Shown: positions 33,750 to 41,293 of the stretch, piece by piece | Position numbering within the stretch: the stretch's first letter is position 1 | Layout of the letters: every line of letters starts with the position of its first letter | Source of the DNA: an uncultured Shinella sp. | GTDB taxonomy: Bacteria > Pseudomonadota > Alphaproteobacteria > Rhizobiales > Rhizobiaceae | Direction of reading: 5' to 3' | Assembly (NCBI RefSeq): GCF_946479415.1 | Contig: NZ_CAMLFY010000027.1 | Coordinates: 1 to 42,906, forward strand | DNA: 42,906 nt | The notes under the pieces: model-generated | Databases searched by the model: none | Seen by the model: only the letters and a program-made list of their open reading frames with translations | What the model was told of the DNA's origin: nothing | Position numbers and translations under genes: made by a program

Positions 33750-34493
33750 TCAGATAGTGCTGGCGCGCCTCCAGGCGGCGGGTATGGTGCTGTCGGCGGA
33801 CTCCTCCTCGAAGCTCTTCGACAGGCGCATCTGGGATTGTTCAAGATGGGCGCGCATCGCGGCGCGCGCGGCGGCCGGATCGCCAGAGGCGATCGCGTTG
33901 CGGACGGCATGATGCTCCTCCATCGCCGCCCGCCAAGTCTCTGCATTCTCGAAATAGCTCGCCAGCTTCTCGAAATAGGGTGTCATCCGCATGTCGTGAA
34001 TGCTGCCGATGAAACGGTTGAGTGTGGCATTGGCGATGATGCCCGAAACGATGACATGGAAACCGCGGTCGAGGGCCAAAGCCTGTCGACGGTCGTCGAG
34101 GACCGCAGCCATCTCCGTCAAGTTCTCATCCATCTGCGCAATATGCTCTGGCCGCACAAGCCGGGCCGCTTCCTCGGCGACGGCACATTCCACGACGGCG
34201 CGCGCCCTCAACAACTCGAAAGGCCCCTCGAAATCCTCCGGTGGCTGTTCGGCGGCAGGCGTCTTTCGTGTTGCCACGTAGATGCCGGAGCCCATGCGGA
34301 TATCAATATAGCCCTCCACCTCGAGCACGATCAGCGCTTCACGAACTGTGGGGCGGGAGACGCCGAGCATCTGCGCGAGCTCGCGCTCCGCCGGAAGGCG
34401 GGAACCGGATGCGAGTTCGCCACGCTCGATGAGGCCGCGTATCTGATCCGCGACCTGCCGGTAGAGACGCTGCGACTCCACTGCCGAAAACAT
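33750..34493 (-). CDS. GntR-family (FadR subgroup) regulator
   Basis: 247 aa. Winged helix (about 10-70: LYRQVADQIRGLIERGEL, SRLPAERELAQMLGVSRPTVREAL) and an FCD ligand domain (about 90-235) with DRGFHVIVSG and HHAVRNAI, holding the metal-ligand His residues. ATG 34493 follows GGGAG; a TTG at 34505 is also in frame. It is the first gene of the hexonate operon and probably represses its own promoter until the sugar acid or an intermediate binds. Confidence 0.9.
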   Translation of the reverse strand: MFSAVESQRLYRQVADQIRGLIERGELASGSRLPAERELAQMLGVSRPTVREALIVLEVEGYIDIRMGSGIYVATRKTPAAEQPPEDFEGPFELLRARAVVECAVAEEAARLVRPEHIAQMDENLTEMAAVLDDRRQALALDRGFHVIVSGIIANATLNRFIGSIHDMRMTPYFEKLASYFENAETWRAAMEEHHAVRNAIASGDPAAARAAMRAHLEQSQMRLSKSFEEESADSTIPAAWRRASTI

Positions 34494-34529
34494 GCGCTCT
34501 CCCAAGTTTGCAAATGGCAGATGGCCAGG

Positions 34530-34572
34530 TGGTCATACCAATTCGATTACACATTCTCCGTAGCCGTGTCAA
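34530..34572 (-). promoter_or_regulatory. Promoter and GntR operator of the hexonate operon
   Basis: Minus strand -35 TTGACA (34567-34572), 17 nt, -10 TAATCG (34544-34549). Directly downstream is TGGT-ATG-ACCA (34530-34540), a perfect 11-bp palindrome of the FadR-subgroup TNGTNNNACNA type, over the expected transcription start. A repressor bound there would block the operon. Confidence 0.7.
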
Positions 34573-34744
34573 TCCGATCATTTCATTGATCATCAAGGGA
34601 TTGACAGTTGGGCCGAACAATCAATTCGATTGGCGTGACCCCTCGGGCTCTACAGCGAACTTTGAAACTCAACACGCCTAGCAAGCGGCTTAGTTTGATC
34701 AACGATAGTTAAGCGCGGACTTTGGAGAAGCTAACCCAAGTGCA

Positions 34745-35056
34745 TCATGTCGGCATTGAGGGTAGGGGATCACCCGCTTCTTGCAAATGAGCCATGAACA
34801 CCTCAGCCGGCCTTGTAACCGAGGCACCTTGGCGGCTGTTCATTCAGGTGGCGGGCGAGTTGGGTAAGATCGCGCTGTGATACGGCTGCCAGATCTATGG
34901 CACTTGGCATGAAGCGGCGAATGCGCTTGTTGTGGTTTTCCACGGCACCTTTTTGCCATGGTGCGCTGGGGTCGCAGAACCAGCTGCGCGCGCTGATGCC
35001 GCCTTCCAGAGCTCGGGCGCCGGTAAACTCCGTGCGCGGTCAAAGGTGAAGCTCTG
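34745..35056 (-). mobile_element. 3' fragment of an IS30-family transposase
   Basis: Minus strand, from near 35056: FTFDR, then TEFTGARALEGG, SWFCDPSAPWQKGAVENHNKRIRRFMPS and AVSQRDLTQLARHLNEQPP, CLGYK, and in another frame PAEVFMAHLQEAG to the stop at 34745. This is the C-terminal third of an IS30-type transposase with two frameshifts. It abuts and truncates the RidA-like gene. Confidence 0.75.
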
Positions 35057-35071
35057 ACGTGCGCGCGGCCA

Positions 35072-35209
35072 CTATCGGTCCTCGAAGAGTAGGACGCCAT
35101 TCTTCCGTGGTGTCATGCCGGCGGTGAAGATCAGGTTTCCATGCCGCTCCGCCGCGACATACAGCCCCTGTGGGACCGGCTGCACGACGGCGTCGGATGT
35201 CTCCGTCAT
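35072..35209 (-). pseudogene. RidA-like protein, truncated by the IS30 remnant
   Basis: ATG 35209 overlaps the aminotransferase stop by 4 nt. It reads MTETSDAVVQPVPQGLYVAA and NLIFTAGMTPRKNGVL, the N-terminal third of a RidA/YjgF protein, then stops at 35072 just before insertion-sequence DNA. RidA proteins hydrolyse reactive enamines/imines released by PLP enzymes, so the pairing with an aminotransferase was meaningful before the loss. Confidence 0.75.
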
Positions 35210-36420
35210 GCCCGGTATCGTTCCACGAGAGCGACAAGTCGCTCGCTTGCGGCGACCGCGGCGGCGTGGTCCTGCGAGAAGTTCAGGCGCACGCAATTGC
35301 CGGAGAACGGGCTGAACTCCGTACCGGGGGTGACAATGACGTCGGCCTGGAGGCGCAGAATGCGGACGAACTGGCCGCCGGAAACGGTCAAATCGGGCAG
35401 GCTCGGGAAAATGTAGCTCCCGGCTTCCGTCGTGCGCACGCGGATGCCCGCACCCGTCCGGAAAACCTTCAGCAGGTCGTCGCGGATCGCTTCGTGTTCG
35501 CGGATGCGCTGGTTCATCCAGCCCTCCGGTTCGTTGAACCAGGTGCGCAGGACCGCCTGGCTGTAGCCGCCGGCACGCAGGGACACGATCGCCTGCAGCT
35601 TTTCCATGCGGGTGATCACTTCCTTCGAACCGAATGCGACACCGAGACGGTAGCCGCTGAGGGATTCCGTCTTGGACGGTCCCATGATGGTGATGACAGT
35701 CTCCGCATCGATCGCCTGAGCACGCAGATGGGTATACGACATCCCGGAATAGAGAAGCCGCGAATAGAGCTGGTCGACGATGACTGTCGCGCCGTATCGG
35801 CCGGCAAGTGCCGCGATCGCCTCGATTTCCTCGCGTGAATAGATCACGCCGGCCGGATTGTTCGGATTGGAGAAGAGGAACACCTTGGCACCGGCCTTGA
35901 AGGCATCCTCCAAGTGGCCGAGATCGATGCCGGCCCGGCCTTCGGTATCCACATAGTCGAGCCTGACCGGCAACATCTCGCCTTCGAAGAATTCGACGAG
36001 CTTGCGGTTGGCGAAGTAGTCGGGCTGCACGATCGCCACCTTGTCGCCATGCGCGACCGTCGATGCAACCGCCAGGAATAGCGCACCCTGCGTGCCGGGG
36101 GTGATGATCATCCCGTCGCGGCCGTCGACCGGCGCGCCGGTGAAGGCGGCGAGGCGTTCGGCAAGTTCCTCGCGGATCGGGAGCGCACCGCGATATTCGG
36201 TATAGGCCTGACGCCCGCCCGAGGCGACGCCTTCCGAGAACACCTCGAAGGAACCGGGCGTCGGGGTGAAGGCATCGACGTCGCCGTGCGAGAAGTCGAC
36301 GGGACGGCCGGAAAGCTTTTCGCCGCGCAGCAAGGTCTCGATGCCGCCGGCCTGCTGGCGAACCTCCTGACCAGGGGCATTGTCGGTGGCAAGGCGGCTG
36401 AACTTGCTTTGGATCGTCAT
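35206..36420 (-). CDS. Class I/II PLP-dependent aminotransferase
   Basis: 404 aa, fold type I. Visible motifs: YTEYRGALPIREELAERL, FSNPNNPAGVIYS (Asn that holds PLP), VDQLYSRLLY (Asp and Tyr), SKTESLSGYRLG (Lys that forms the Schiff base) and a late NCVRLNFS (substrate carboxylate Arg). AGGAG lies upstream of ATG 36420. It is divergent from a LysR regulator and coupled to the RidA-like stub. The amino acid substrate cannot be told from sequence. Confidence 0.9.
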   Translation of the reverse strand: MTIQSKFSRLATDNAPGQEVRQQAGGIETLLRGEKLSGRPVDFSHGDVDAFTPTPGSFEVFSEGVASGGRQAYTEYRGALPIREELAERLAAFTGAPVDGRDGMIITPGTQGALFLAVASTVAHGDKVAIVQPDYFANRKLVEFFEGEMLPVRLDYVDTEGRAGIDLGHLEDAFKAGAKVFLFSNPNNPAGVIYSREEIEAIAALAGRYGATVIVDQLYSRLLYSGMSYTHLRAQAIDAETVITIMGPSKTESLSGYRLGVAFGSKEVITRMEKLQAIVSLRAGGYSQAVLRTWFNEPEGWMNQRIREHEAIRDDLLKVFRTGAGIRVRTTEAGSYIFPSLPDLTVSGGQFVRILRLQADVIVTPGTEFSPFSGNCVRLNFSQDHAAAVAASERLVALVERYRA

Positions 36421-36514
36421 GGCGGGCTCCTGATCGGGATGGGTGCGGCGGGAGGTCTGGAAGGCATTCTACGCCGATCGGCAGGAAATAAAAATTACTT
36501 GTTGGTAGCTTCAG

Positions 36515-36533
36515 AAGATAATAAATCTATCTT
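36515..36533. promoter_or_regulatory. LysR-type binding site
   Basis: AAGATA-ATAAATC-TATCTT, a perfect 6-bp inverted repeat of the T-N11-A kind, directly before the lysR ATG and within the 113-nt divergent region. Confidence 0.55.
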
Positions 36534-37448
36534 ATGGATATTCGCTTCCTGGAGAGCTTCCTGACGGTAGCCGAGTGCGGCTCTATTGCCGAGGCCGCGC
36601 GCCGCTTGAACCTGACGCCAGCCGCCGTCGCGCAGCGGCTGCGTGCGCTGGAGGGGGAATTGGGGCAGGCCCTCGTCTCGCGGGTGGGCCGAACCGTCCG
36701 GCCGACGGCGGCGGGAACGGCGGTGCAACGGCATGCGCCGGACCTCGTTCGAGCCGCCCGCGACCTGCGCGCCATCGCGGCGGGCGACATGCCGGCCGGG
36801 CAATTGCGGATCGGCTGCACGCAGACGGCGCTGACCGGGCAGATGCCGGCGATCATTGCGGCGCTGAGCGCGCGCTTCCCGCAGATCGAATATTTCCTCA
36901 AACCGGGCTCGTCGGTCGATCTCTACCAGGAAATCCTTGCCGGCGATCTCGACGCGGCCATCATCGTCCGCCCACCGTTTCCGATGCCGAAGACGATGGG
37001 ATGGGACACAATCCGGCGCGAACCGCTGCTGCTACTTGCACCCGGGGCATTGGATGTTGGCGACATCCATGAGGCGATCCGGACCCACCCCTTCATCCGC
37101 TACGACCGCAACCACTGGGGTGGGCAGATCGTAGATCGCTATCTGCGCCGGCACGCGCTGACGGTTCGCGAATGGGTCGAGCTGGATGCGCTTGATTCCA
37201 TCGCGGCGCTCGTCGATCGGGGGCTTGGTATCGCCATCGTGCCGGACTGGGCGCCACCGTGGCCGGAGGGTCTACGCCTCCGCAGGATATCGCTCGAAGG
37301 TGCGGAATTCCGCCATATGGGAATCGTCTGGAGTCTCTCCGGTCCCAGGATCGCGGCGGTTCGCGCCCTGGTGGGCGCCTGCCGGGAGCTTGTCCGCGTA
37401 GCGTCAGGCGATCGCGACGCCCCGCCTTTCGATGAGGCGCCGGACTGA
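36534..37448 (+). CDS. LysR-family regulator
   Basis: 304 aa. N-terminal winged helix (MDIRFLESFLTVAECGSIAEAARRLNLTPAAVAQRLRALE, about 1-40 onward) and a ligand domain with GQLRIGCTQTAL and LVDRGLGIAIVPDWAPPWPEGL. It is divergent from the aminotransferase gene and most likely activates it in response to an amino acid or related compound. Its last 45 nt overlap the convergent aspartate-dehydrogenase-like fragment. Confidence 0.9.
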   Translation: MDIRFLESFLTVAECGSIAEAARRLNLTPAAVAQRLRALEGELGQALVSRVGRTVRPTAAGTAVQRHAPDLVRAARDLRAIAAGDMPAGQLRIGCTQTALTGQMPAIIAALSARFPQIEYFLKPGSSVDLYQEILAGDLDAAIIVRPPFPMPKTMGWDTIRREPLLLLAPGALDVGDIHEAIRTHPFIRYDRNHWGGQIVDRYLRRHALTVREWVELDALDSIAALVDRGLGIAIVPDWAPPWPEGLRLRRISLEGAEFRHMGIVWSLSGPRIAAVRALVGACRELVRVASGDRDAPPFDEAPD

Positions 37449-37626
37449 GCCCGCCGCCGAGGCCGGCGTGTAGGAGCCGGTGACGCCGCCGAGCGACTGG
37501 GAGTTCACCCGGATGTCCCAGGCAAGGCCCGGCCCGGAGACTTCGATCCGGTGCTGCATGCTGGGCTGGTCGGGCACGGCGACGATCCGGCTCAGGGTCC
37601 GGTCGAAGCCGATGCCGCCATTGGTC
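37404..37626 (-). pseudogene. C-terminal fragment of an aspartate-dehydrogenase-like gene
   Basis: Minus strand: GGIGFDRTLSRIVAVPDQP, MQHRIEVSGPG, LGGVTGSYTPASAAGSVRRLIERRG. GIGFDRT, an EIVADP-like strand and the S/T-A-S-x-x-RAL end are the family features of NadX-type aspartate dehydrogenase. The N-terminal Rossmann part is absent; upstream sequence is a frame without similarity. Its 3' end overlaps lysR by 45 nt in the opposite direction. Confidence 0.55.
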
Positions 37627-38045
37627 CGAAGGACGTGCCCACACGTCCTCGGGACGAAGGGAGGGAACGAAGACCGCTCCCGGCAGGGCGGCGGTCCGGT
37701 CATTGGTCGGCAGTGGTAAAAATCGGAAGGTTTGGCGCGCAGCGGTGAAAGCCGATTTTTTTCGCCAGGTGACAGCGCCCTCGGGCGCGCTTGCCCGCTG
37801 GCTGGATCGATGGCCTGTCGTATGAGCGGCAGGGAATATGCGGCTCGCGCTCGAGCCACCGTGCCGGGTGCGCAGGCGCCTATGGCCCATTTGGAAGGAA
37901 CTCTATCATCGACGTGTAGAAGATGGTGCAGCGCGAAATCTTCCAGCGACGTGCGCAGCATAATTTCCATCGGCGGAACCCGGCGTAAGCGGTGTTTGCA
38001 GTTGTAGGTCGGAAGCATTATGTTGTTCGTGAGATAGGATCGAGA
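37627..38045. other. Gap without a supported gene
   Basis: 419 bases between two gene remnants. One minus-strand frame is open throughout, but its composition (many Arg, Pro and Ser) and lack of a ribosome site argue against a gene. Confidence 0.4.
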
Positions 38046-38135
38046 ATGCTCTTGCAAAAATATCGCGAGAACAAGGAAGCCCTGAAAAATATCGGCCGCG
38101 AGGCTCTGGCCGAAAGTCGCCGTTTAGGACTGTAG
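38046..38135 (+). pseudogene. N-terminal stub of a zeta-associated antitoxin
   Basis: 29 aa: MLLQKYRENKEALKNIGREA and LAESRRLGL, then a stop. AGGATCGAG precedes the ATG. Small proteins starting this way commonly sit just before zeta-type toxin genes in proteobacteria and act as their antitoxin; here the remaining part is not readable. No intact antitoxin remains. Confidence 0.45.
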
Positions 38136-38227
38136 ATCTCTGCCAAAGACCGCGAGAACGAGGCAAAGGACCGTGCGAAATGCGAGCGCAAGGATTGCGC
38201 TCCGCCTATTGCTAGATGGCAGTCTAA

Positions 38228-38778
38228 GTGGCGGAATTGTCGTGCATCCTCCTCGCTGGGCCGAATGGCTCCGGCAAATCATCTGCTTTTCCCAAGCTGA
38301 ACCTTGAAGGCGAGTGGATTAACGCGGACGAGATCGGCAAGGCGCTGTCCGAATCGGGTGATGGTAATCCAAAGAGCGGCGAGCTTCCGAAGCGGCGCTT
38401 CGAAAGATTGCCGAAATGATTGAAACCCCACGGTTGTTCGTCTTCGAAACGACGCTGAGCAGCCAGCAGTCCCTCAAGCTGATGCGCGAAGCCAAGGCGG
38501 CCGGGTTCAAAGTCGGCCTCTATTACTCCGCCCTAGATTCCGTCGAAACGGACATCGAGCGTGTCCGGCAGCGTGTTGCAAAGGGCGGCCATGATATCCC
38601 TGAACCCGATATCAGGCGGCGTCACAAAGGATCTTTCTTGAAGCTGACCGAAGCACTGAAGATCGCGGATGAAGTTGTGCTGGTGGATAACAGCGGTCTC
38701 GAACCTCATGAGGTCTTCCTTATCACCTCCGGCGAAGTGCAGTCCTTCGACATTGATGACACGCAAGAGCTACATTAG
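38228..38778 (+). pseudogene. Zeta-toxin-family kinase, frameshifted
   Basis: GTG 38228 opens AELSCILLAGPNGSGKSSAF with a Walker A at residues 11-19 and INADEIGKAL. At the AAA at 38371-38373 the frame is lost. With one more A the text continues KERRASEAALRKIAEMIETPRLF, FETTLSS, and VLVDNSG, to the stop at 38776-38778, giving a complete 183-aa zeta-type kinase. Zeta toxins phosphorylate UDP-N-acetylglucosamine. The toxin is therefore either dead, as would suit its lost antitoxin, or misread by one base. Confidence 0.75.
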
Positions 38779-39004
38779 CTGTATTCCAGCAAGGTTTGCG
38801 AGGCTTATGGGCTGAGGCGGTTGCCGACTGGCTTCAAGCGTCTATAGGGCTGGTTTCCTTTGTCGTCCGCTCGACGTCTAAGGTTGTCGCTCGGCCTGAA
38901 TTTGAAGGCATTGTATGTTATGTTTTTTGTGGCGGGAGAGTTGGAATGTCCGGCGGTTTGCAAGGTAGAAATGTCCGCGTGGTCATCACACGGCACAACG
39001 GTCA

Positions 39005-39050
39005 GCCCCGATCTGAGCGGCTGATCCCGCTTGCAAGATCAGATCGGGGC
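39005..39050 (-). terminator. Hairpin inside the ISNCY element
   Basis: GCCCCGATCTGA (39005-39016) and its exact complement TCAGATCGGGGC (39039-39050), a 12-bp stem with a 22-nt loop, 40 nt after the transposase stop. It may end transposase transcription or block read-in from outside. Confidence 0.5.
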
Positions 39051-39091
39051 GGGTGGTAAATACACCTCTTCGGCTTTAGCTTTGACACGCC

Positions 39092-40465
39092 TCACTCCAC
39101 AGCCTGCTGTCGCGACAGTGCTTTCTGGCGCCGTGCGATCACTGCCGGATCGTTTATGAAATCCTTCCGCCGGCCAGGTCCGCGAGCCCGTTTGACGTAG
39201 CCATTCTTGTCGCTGTTGCTCTTCACCGTCGGCTCGTCCGGCTGCTCCTGGCGCTCCTTGATGTAGGCCAGAACGTCACCAAGCCGCTTGTTCTCGGTGA
39301 TCGCCGCATGCGTTACCCGCTGTTCCTTGTCGAACGCCTGATAGGGCAGGGAATAACCTTTCCAACGCACATCCAGCCGACCGTCAGCATAGGCATAGGT
39401 TTCGACATAGCGACCAACCAGACCACGCGTCACCTCGGTCTCTTCCAGCATGATCCGCTTGCGCTCGAACGAAAACGTCAGCTGTGATCCGACATAACGC
39501 TGCTCGCGCTTGCACAGGATCTCCGGCAACCGATCCGGAGCCAGGTTCAGCGGCCTATGCAGATCGTCCGAACGGGCAGGGGTAACCGCAAATCGTGCAT
39601 TGTAGTCCTCCATGAAGTCCGGCAAGAACGCGTTGCCGGCCTCCATGCTGTCGATGCCAGAAAGCCGCAGCTCCTTGACCAACCGGTCCTGCAGCGTCCG
39701 GTTCATCCGCTCGACACGACCCTTGGCCTGGCTCGAATTTGCGCAGAGAATCTCGATGTTTAGCTCACAAAGCGCGCGCCCGAACTGGGTCATGCCCTGG
39801 CCACCCCTGGCATCCTCCTTCGCCACCCGGAACACCGAATGTTTGTCGGAATAGAAGGCAATCGGTGCGCCATGGCGCTCAAGATAAAGCGCCAGCGCCT
39901 CGAAATAGGTGAAGGCGCTTTCCAAGCGCACGAAGCGCAACTGCATCAATTTACCGGTCGCATCATCGACGAAAACCAGTAACGAACACGGCGGCCCACG
40001 ATCCTCGAACCAGCGGTGCTCGGACCCGTCGATCTGCACCAGCTCGCCATAGGCCTCGCGCCGCAACCGCGGCTGATGAAACGTCCGGCGCTGCTTGCGC
40101 GACAGCCAAAGCCCGGCATCGACCATCCAACTGCGCACCGTCTCGCGCGACACACGCAAACCGTCGCGCTCAGCCAGCTTCTCGGTCGCCAAGGTCGGCC
40201 CGAAATCCGCATAACGTTCGCGAACCAGCGTCATCGCATATTCCCGAACCCCATTGTTGATCCGGTTGTTCGACGACCGGCCGATCGCCTTGTGCCGGAT
40301 CGACGCCGCACCGCCAGTTCGGATCCGCTCCAACAGCCGACGCACCTGGCGCTCGCTCAGATCAAGCACATGCGCCGCTGACACCATCGTCATCCGGCCG
40401 GCGACCACCTTCGACAGAACCTCGATCCGCTGCAGATCGCGCTCGCTCATCGCTATCAATCCCAT
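39092..40465 (-). CDS. ISNCY-family DDE transposase
   Basis: 457 aa. N-terminal helix-turn-helix pair (VVAGRMTMVSAAHVLDLSERQVRRLLERI; GLRVSRETVRSWMVDAG), then an RNase-H-like core with VQIDGSEHRWFED and FVDDATGKLM (first Asp), FYSDKHSVFR (second Asp) and SQAKGRVERMNRTLQDRLVKELR (Glu). Start 40465 follows GGGAG. The frame is intact, so the element may be active. Confidence 0.92.
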   Translation of the reverse strand: MGLIAMSERDLQRIEVLSKVVAGRMTMVSAAHVLDLSERQVRRLLERIRTGGAASIRHKAIGRSSNNRINNGVREYAMTLVRERYADFGPTLATEKLAERDGLRVSRETVRSWMVDAGLWLSRKQRRTFHQPRLRREAYGELVQIDGSEHRWFEDRGPPCSLLVFVDDATGKLMQLRFVRLESAFTYFEALALYLERHGAPIAFYSDKHSVFRVAKEDARGGQGMTQFGRALCELNIEILCANSSQAKGRVERMNRTLQDRLVKELRLSGIDSMEAGNAFLPDFMEDYNARFAVTPARSDDLHRPLNLAPDRLPEILCKREQRYVGSQLTFSFERKRIMLEETEVTRGLVGRYVETYAYADGRLDVRWKGYSLPYQAFDKEQRVTHAAITENKRLGDVLAYIKERQEQPDEPTVKSNSDKNGYVKRARGPGRRKDFINDPAVIARRQKALSRQQAVE

Positions 40466-40650
40466 CTGCAATCTCCCAGGCATCATTCAGACCGGGGAGT
40501 GTGACATTCCAACTTTGCAGAAACAGGACATTCTAACTTTGCGGCTACAAACATAAATCACATAATCAATATTATGGAACTTATTTGTTGCAGGCTGTCG
40601 ATGGGAGCGCATGAAATCGGCACAGTACGACCTCCAAATGGCTGTTGCGC

Positions 40651-40889
40651 AAGATCGGTGAACCCGTCTTCGCAAATTGCCAGCATATGGCGCGAAACCG
40701 AGGACGTGGGCGAGGCCTACACGATGCTGACGATGGAGCCGGGGCCGGACATGGCGCCCTATCATGACCGACAGATCGTCATCGTCGAGCGCGACAGCTG
40801 GGCCGATTGGCCCGATCCTTCAGTGTCTGCCAAACCGCTGATCAAGCCCGCCTTTCGGCTGGATCCTCTCGATGGAGCAGATCGGCTGA
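40651..40889 (+). pseudogene. C-terminal remnant of a SRAP (YedK/HMCES-like) gene
   Basis: One frame reads KIGEPVFA, the next IWRETEDVGEAYTMLTMEP, MAPYHDRQIVIVERDSWADW, and KPLIKP; the likely end WILSMEQIG and stop (40887-40889) lie in a third frame. These are the family's late motifs, including the active-site His region (APYHDRQ). The N-terminal Cys that crosslinks abasic sites is missing: the sequence upstream runs into the ISNCY element. Confidence 0.6.
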
Positions 40890-41033
40890 TGCGCTTGTCC
40901 TTTACTCACCGCCAGGTATTTCCCGGGGCGGCGAAGTATGGATTGACTGTGTTTCGGCGTGTGTTTCGCCCCCCACGATCGGCGCCGAGAGTTGGCCCCA
41001 GCCAGACCGGAGTAACCACATATTGATCAGCGT

Positions 41034-41069
41034 GTTGATTTGCATTGGGAGCTCTCAATGCAAATCAAC
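41034..41069. repeat. 36-bp near-perfect palindrome
   Basis: GTTGATTTGCATTG (41034-41047), centre GGAGCTCT, CAATGCAAATCAAC (41056-41069). Arms are exact; one centre pair mismatches. It is A+T-richer than its surroundings and flanked by TTGATC on both sides. No T tract follows, so it is more like a binding or recombination site than a terminator. Confidence 0.6.
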
Positions 41070-41211
41070 AGAATTGATCCGGTGGTATCTTTATTGTGGA
41101 GTGGGCTGCCTCAAATTGGGGTTTGGTCAGCCAGTTTCAGCCCTCATAGCCACCGACATTATGCGAGCGCGGTAAAACCGACACTGTTTTGTATGCCCAG
41201 ATTTGGGTGTG

Positions 41212-41273
41212 TGCGGAGAATATGGATCATAATATCCGCAATTATGCGGAGATAAAGATTGCTATTCTCCGCA
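41212..41273 (+). promoter_or_regulatory. Four-part palindromic array before fic
   Basis: TGCGGAGAATA (41212-41222) and its exact complement TATTCTCCGCA (41263-41273) enclose TCCGCA-ATTA-TGCGGA (41235-41250). All four units share TGCGGA(GA)ATA-like sequence in alternating direction. The array lies 20-80 nt before the fic start, where a promoter should be; it is likely the operator of this gene. Confidence 0.6.
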
Positions 41274-41293
41274 TACGCGTTTTATCGTGGCAT

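Larger units (their letters stand above)
38928..40549 (-). mobile_element. ISNCY-type insertion sequence, nearly complete
   Basis: About 1.62 kb. The ends TGTGGC...GAATGTC (left, from 38928) and the complement of GACATTCTAAC...GGCTACA (right, to 40549) match at 18 of 23 positions. Each end carries a second inner copy of the AAGTT(G/A)GAATGTC-like motif (right inner copy near 40502-40517). The single transposase gene is on the minus strand. No obvious target duplication is seen, so the edges are approximate. Confidence 0.7.
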
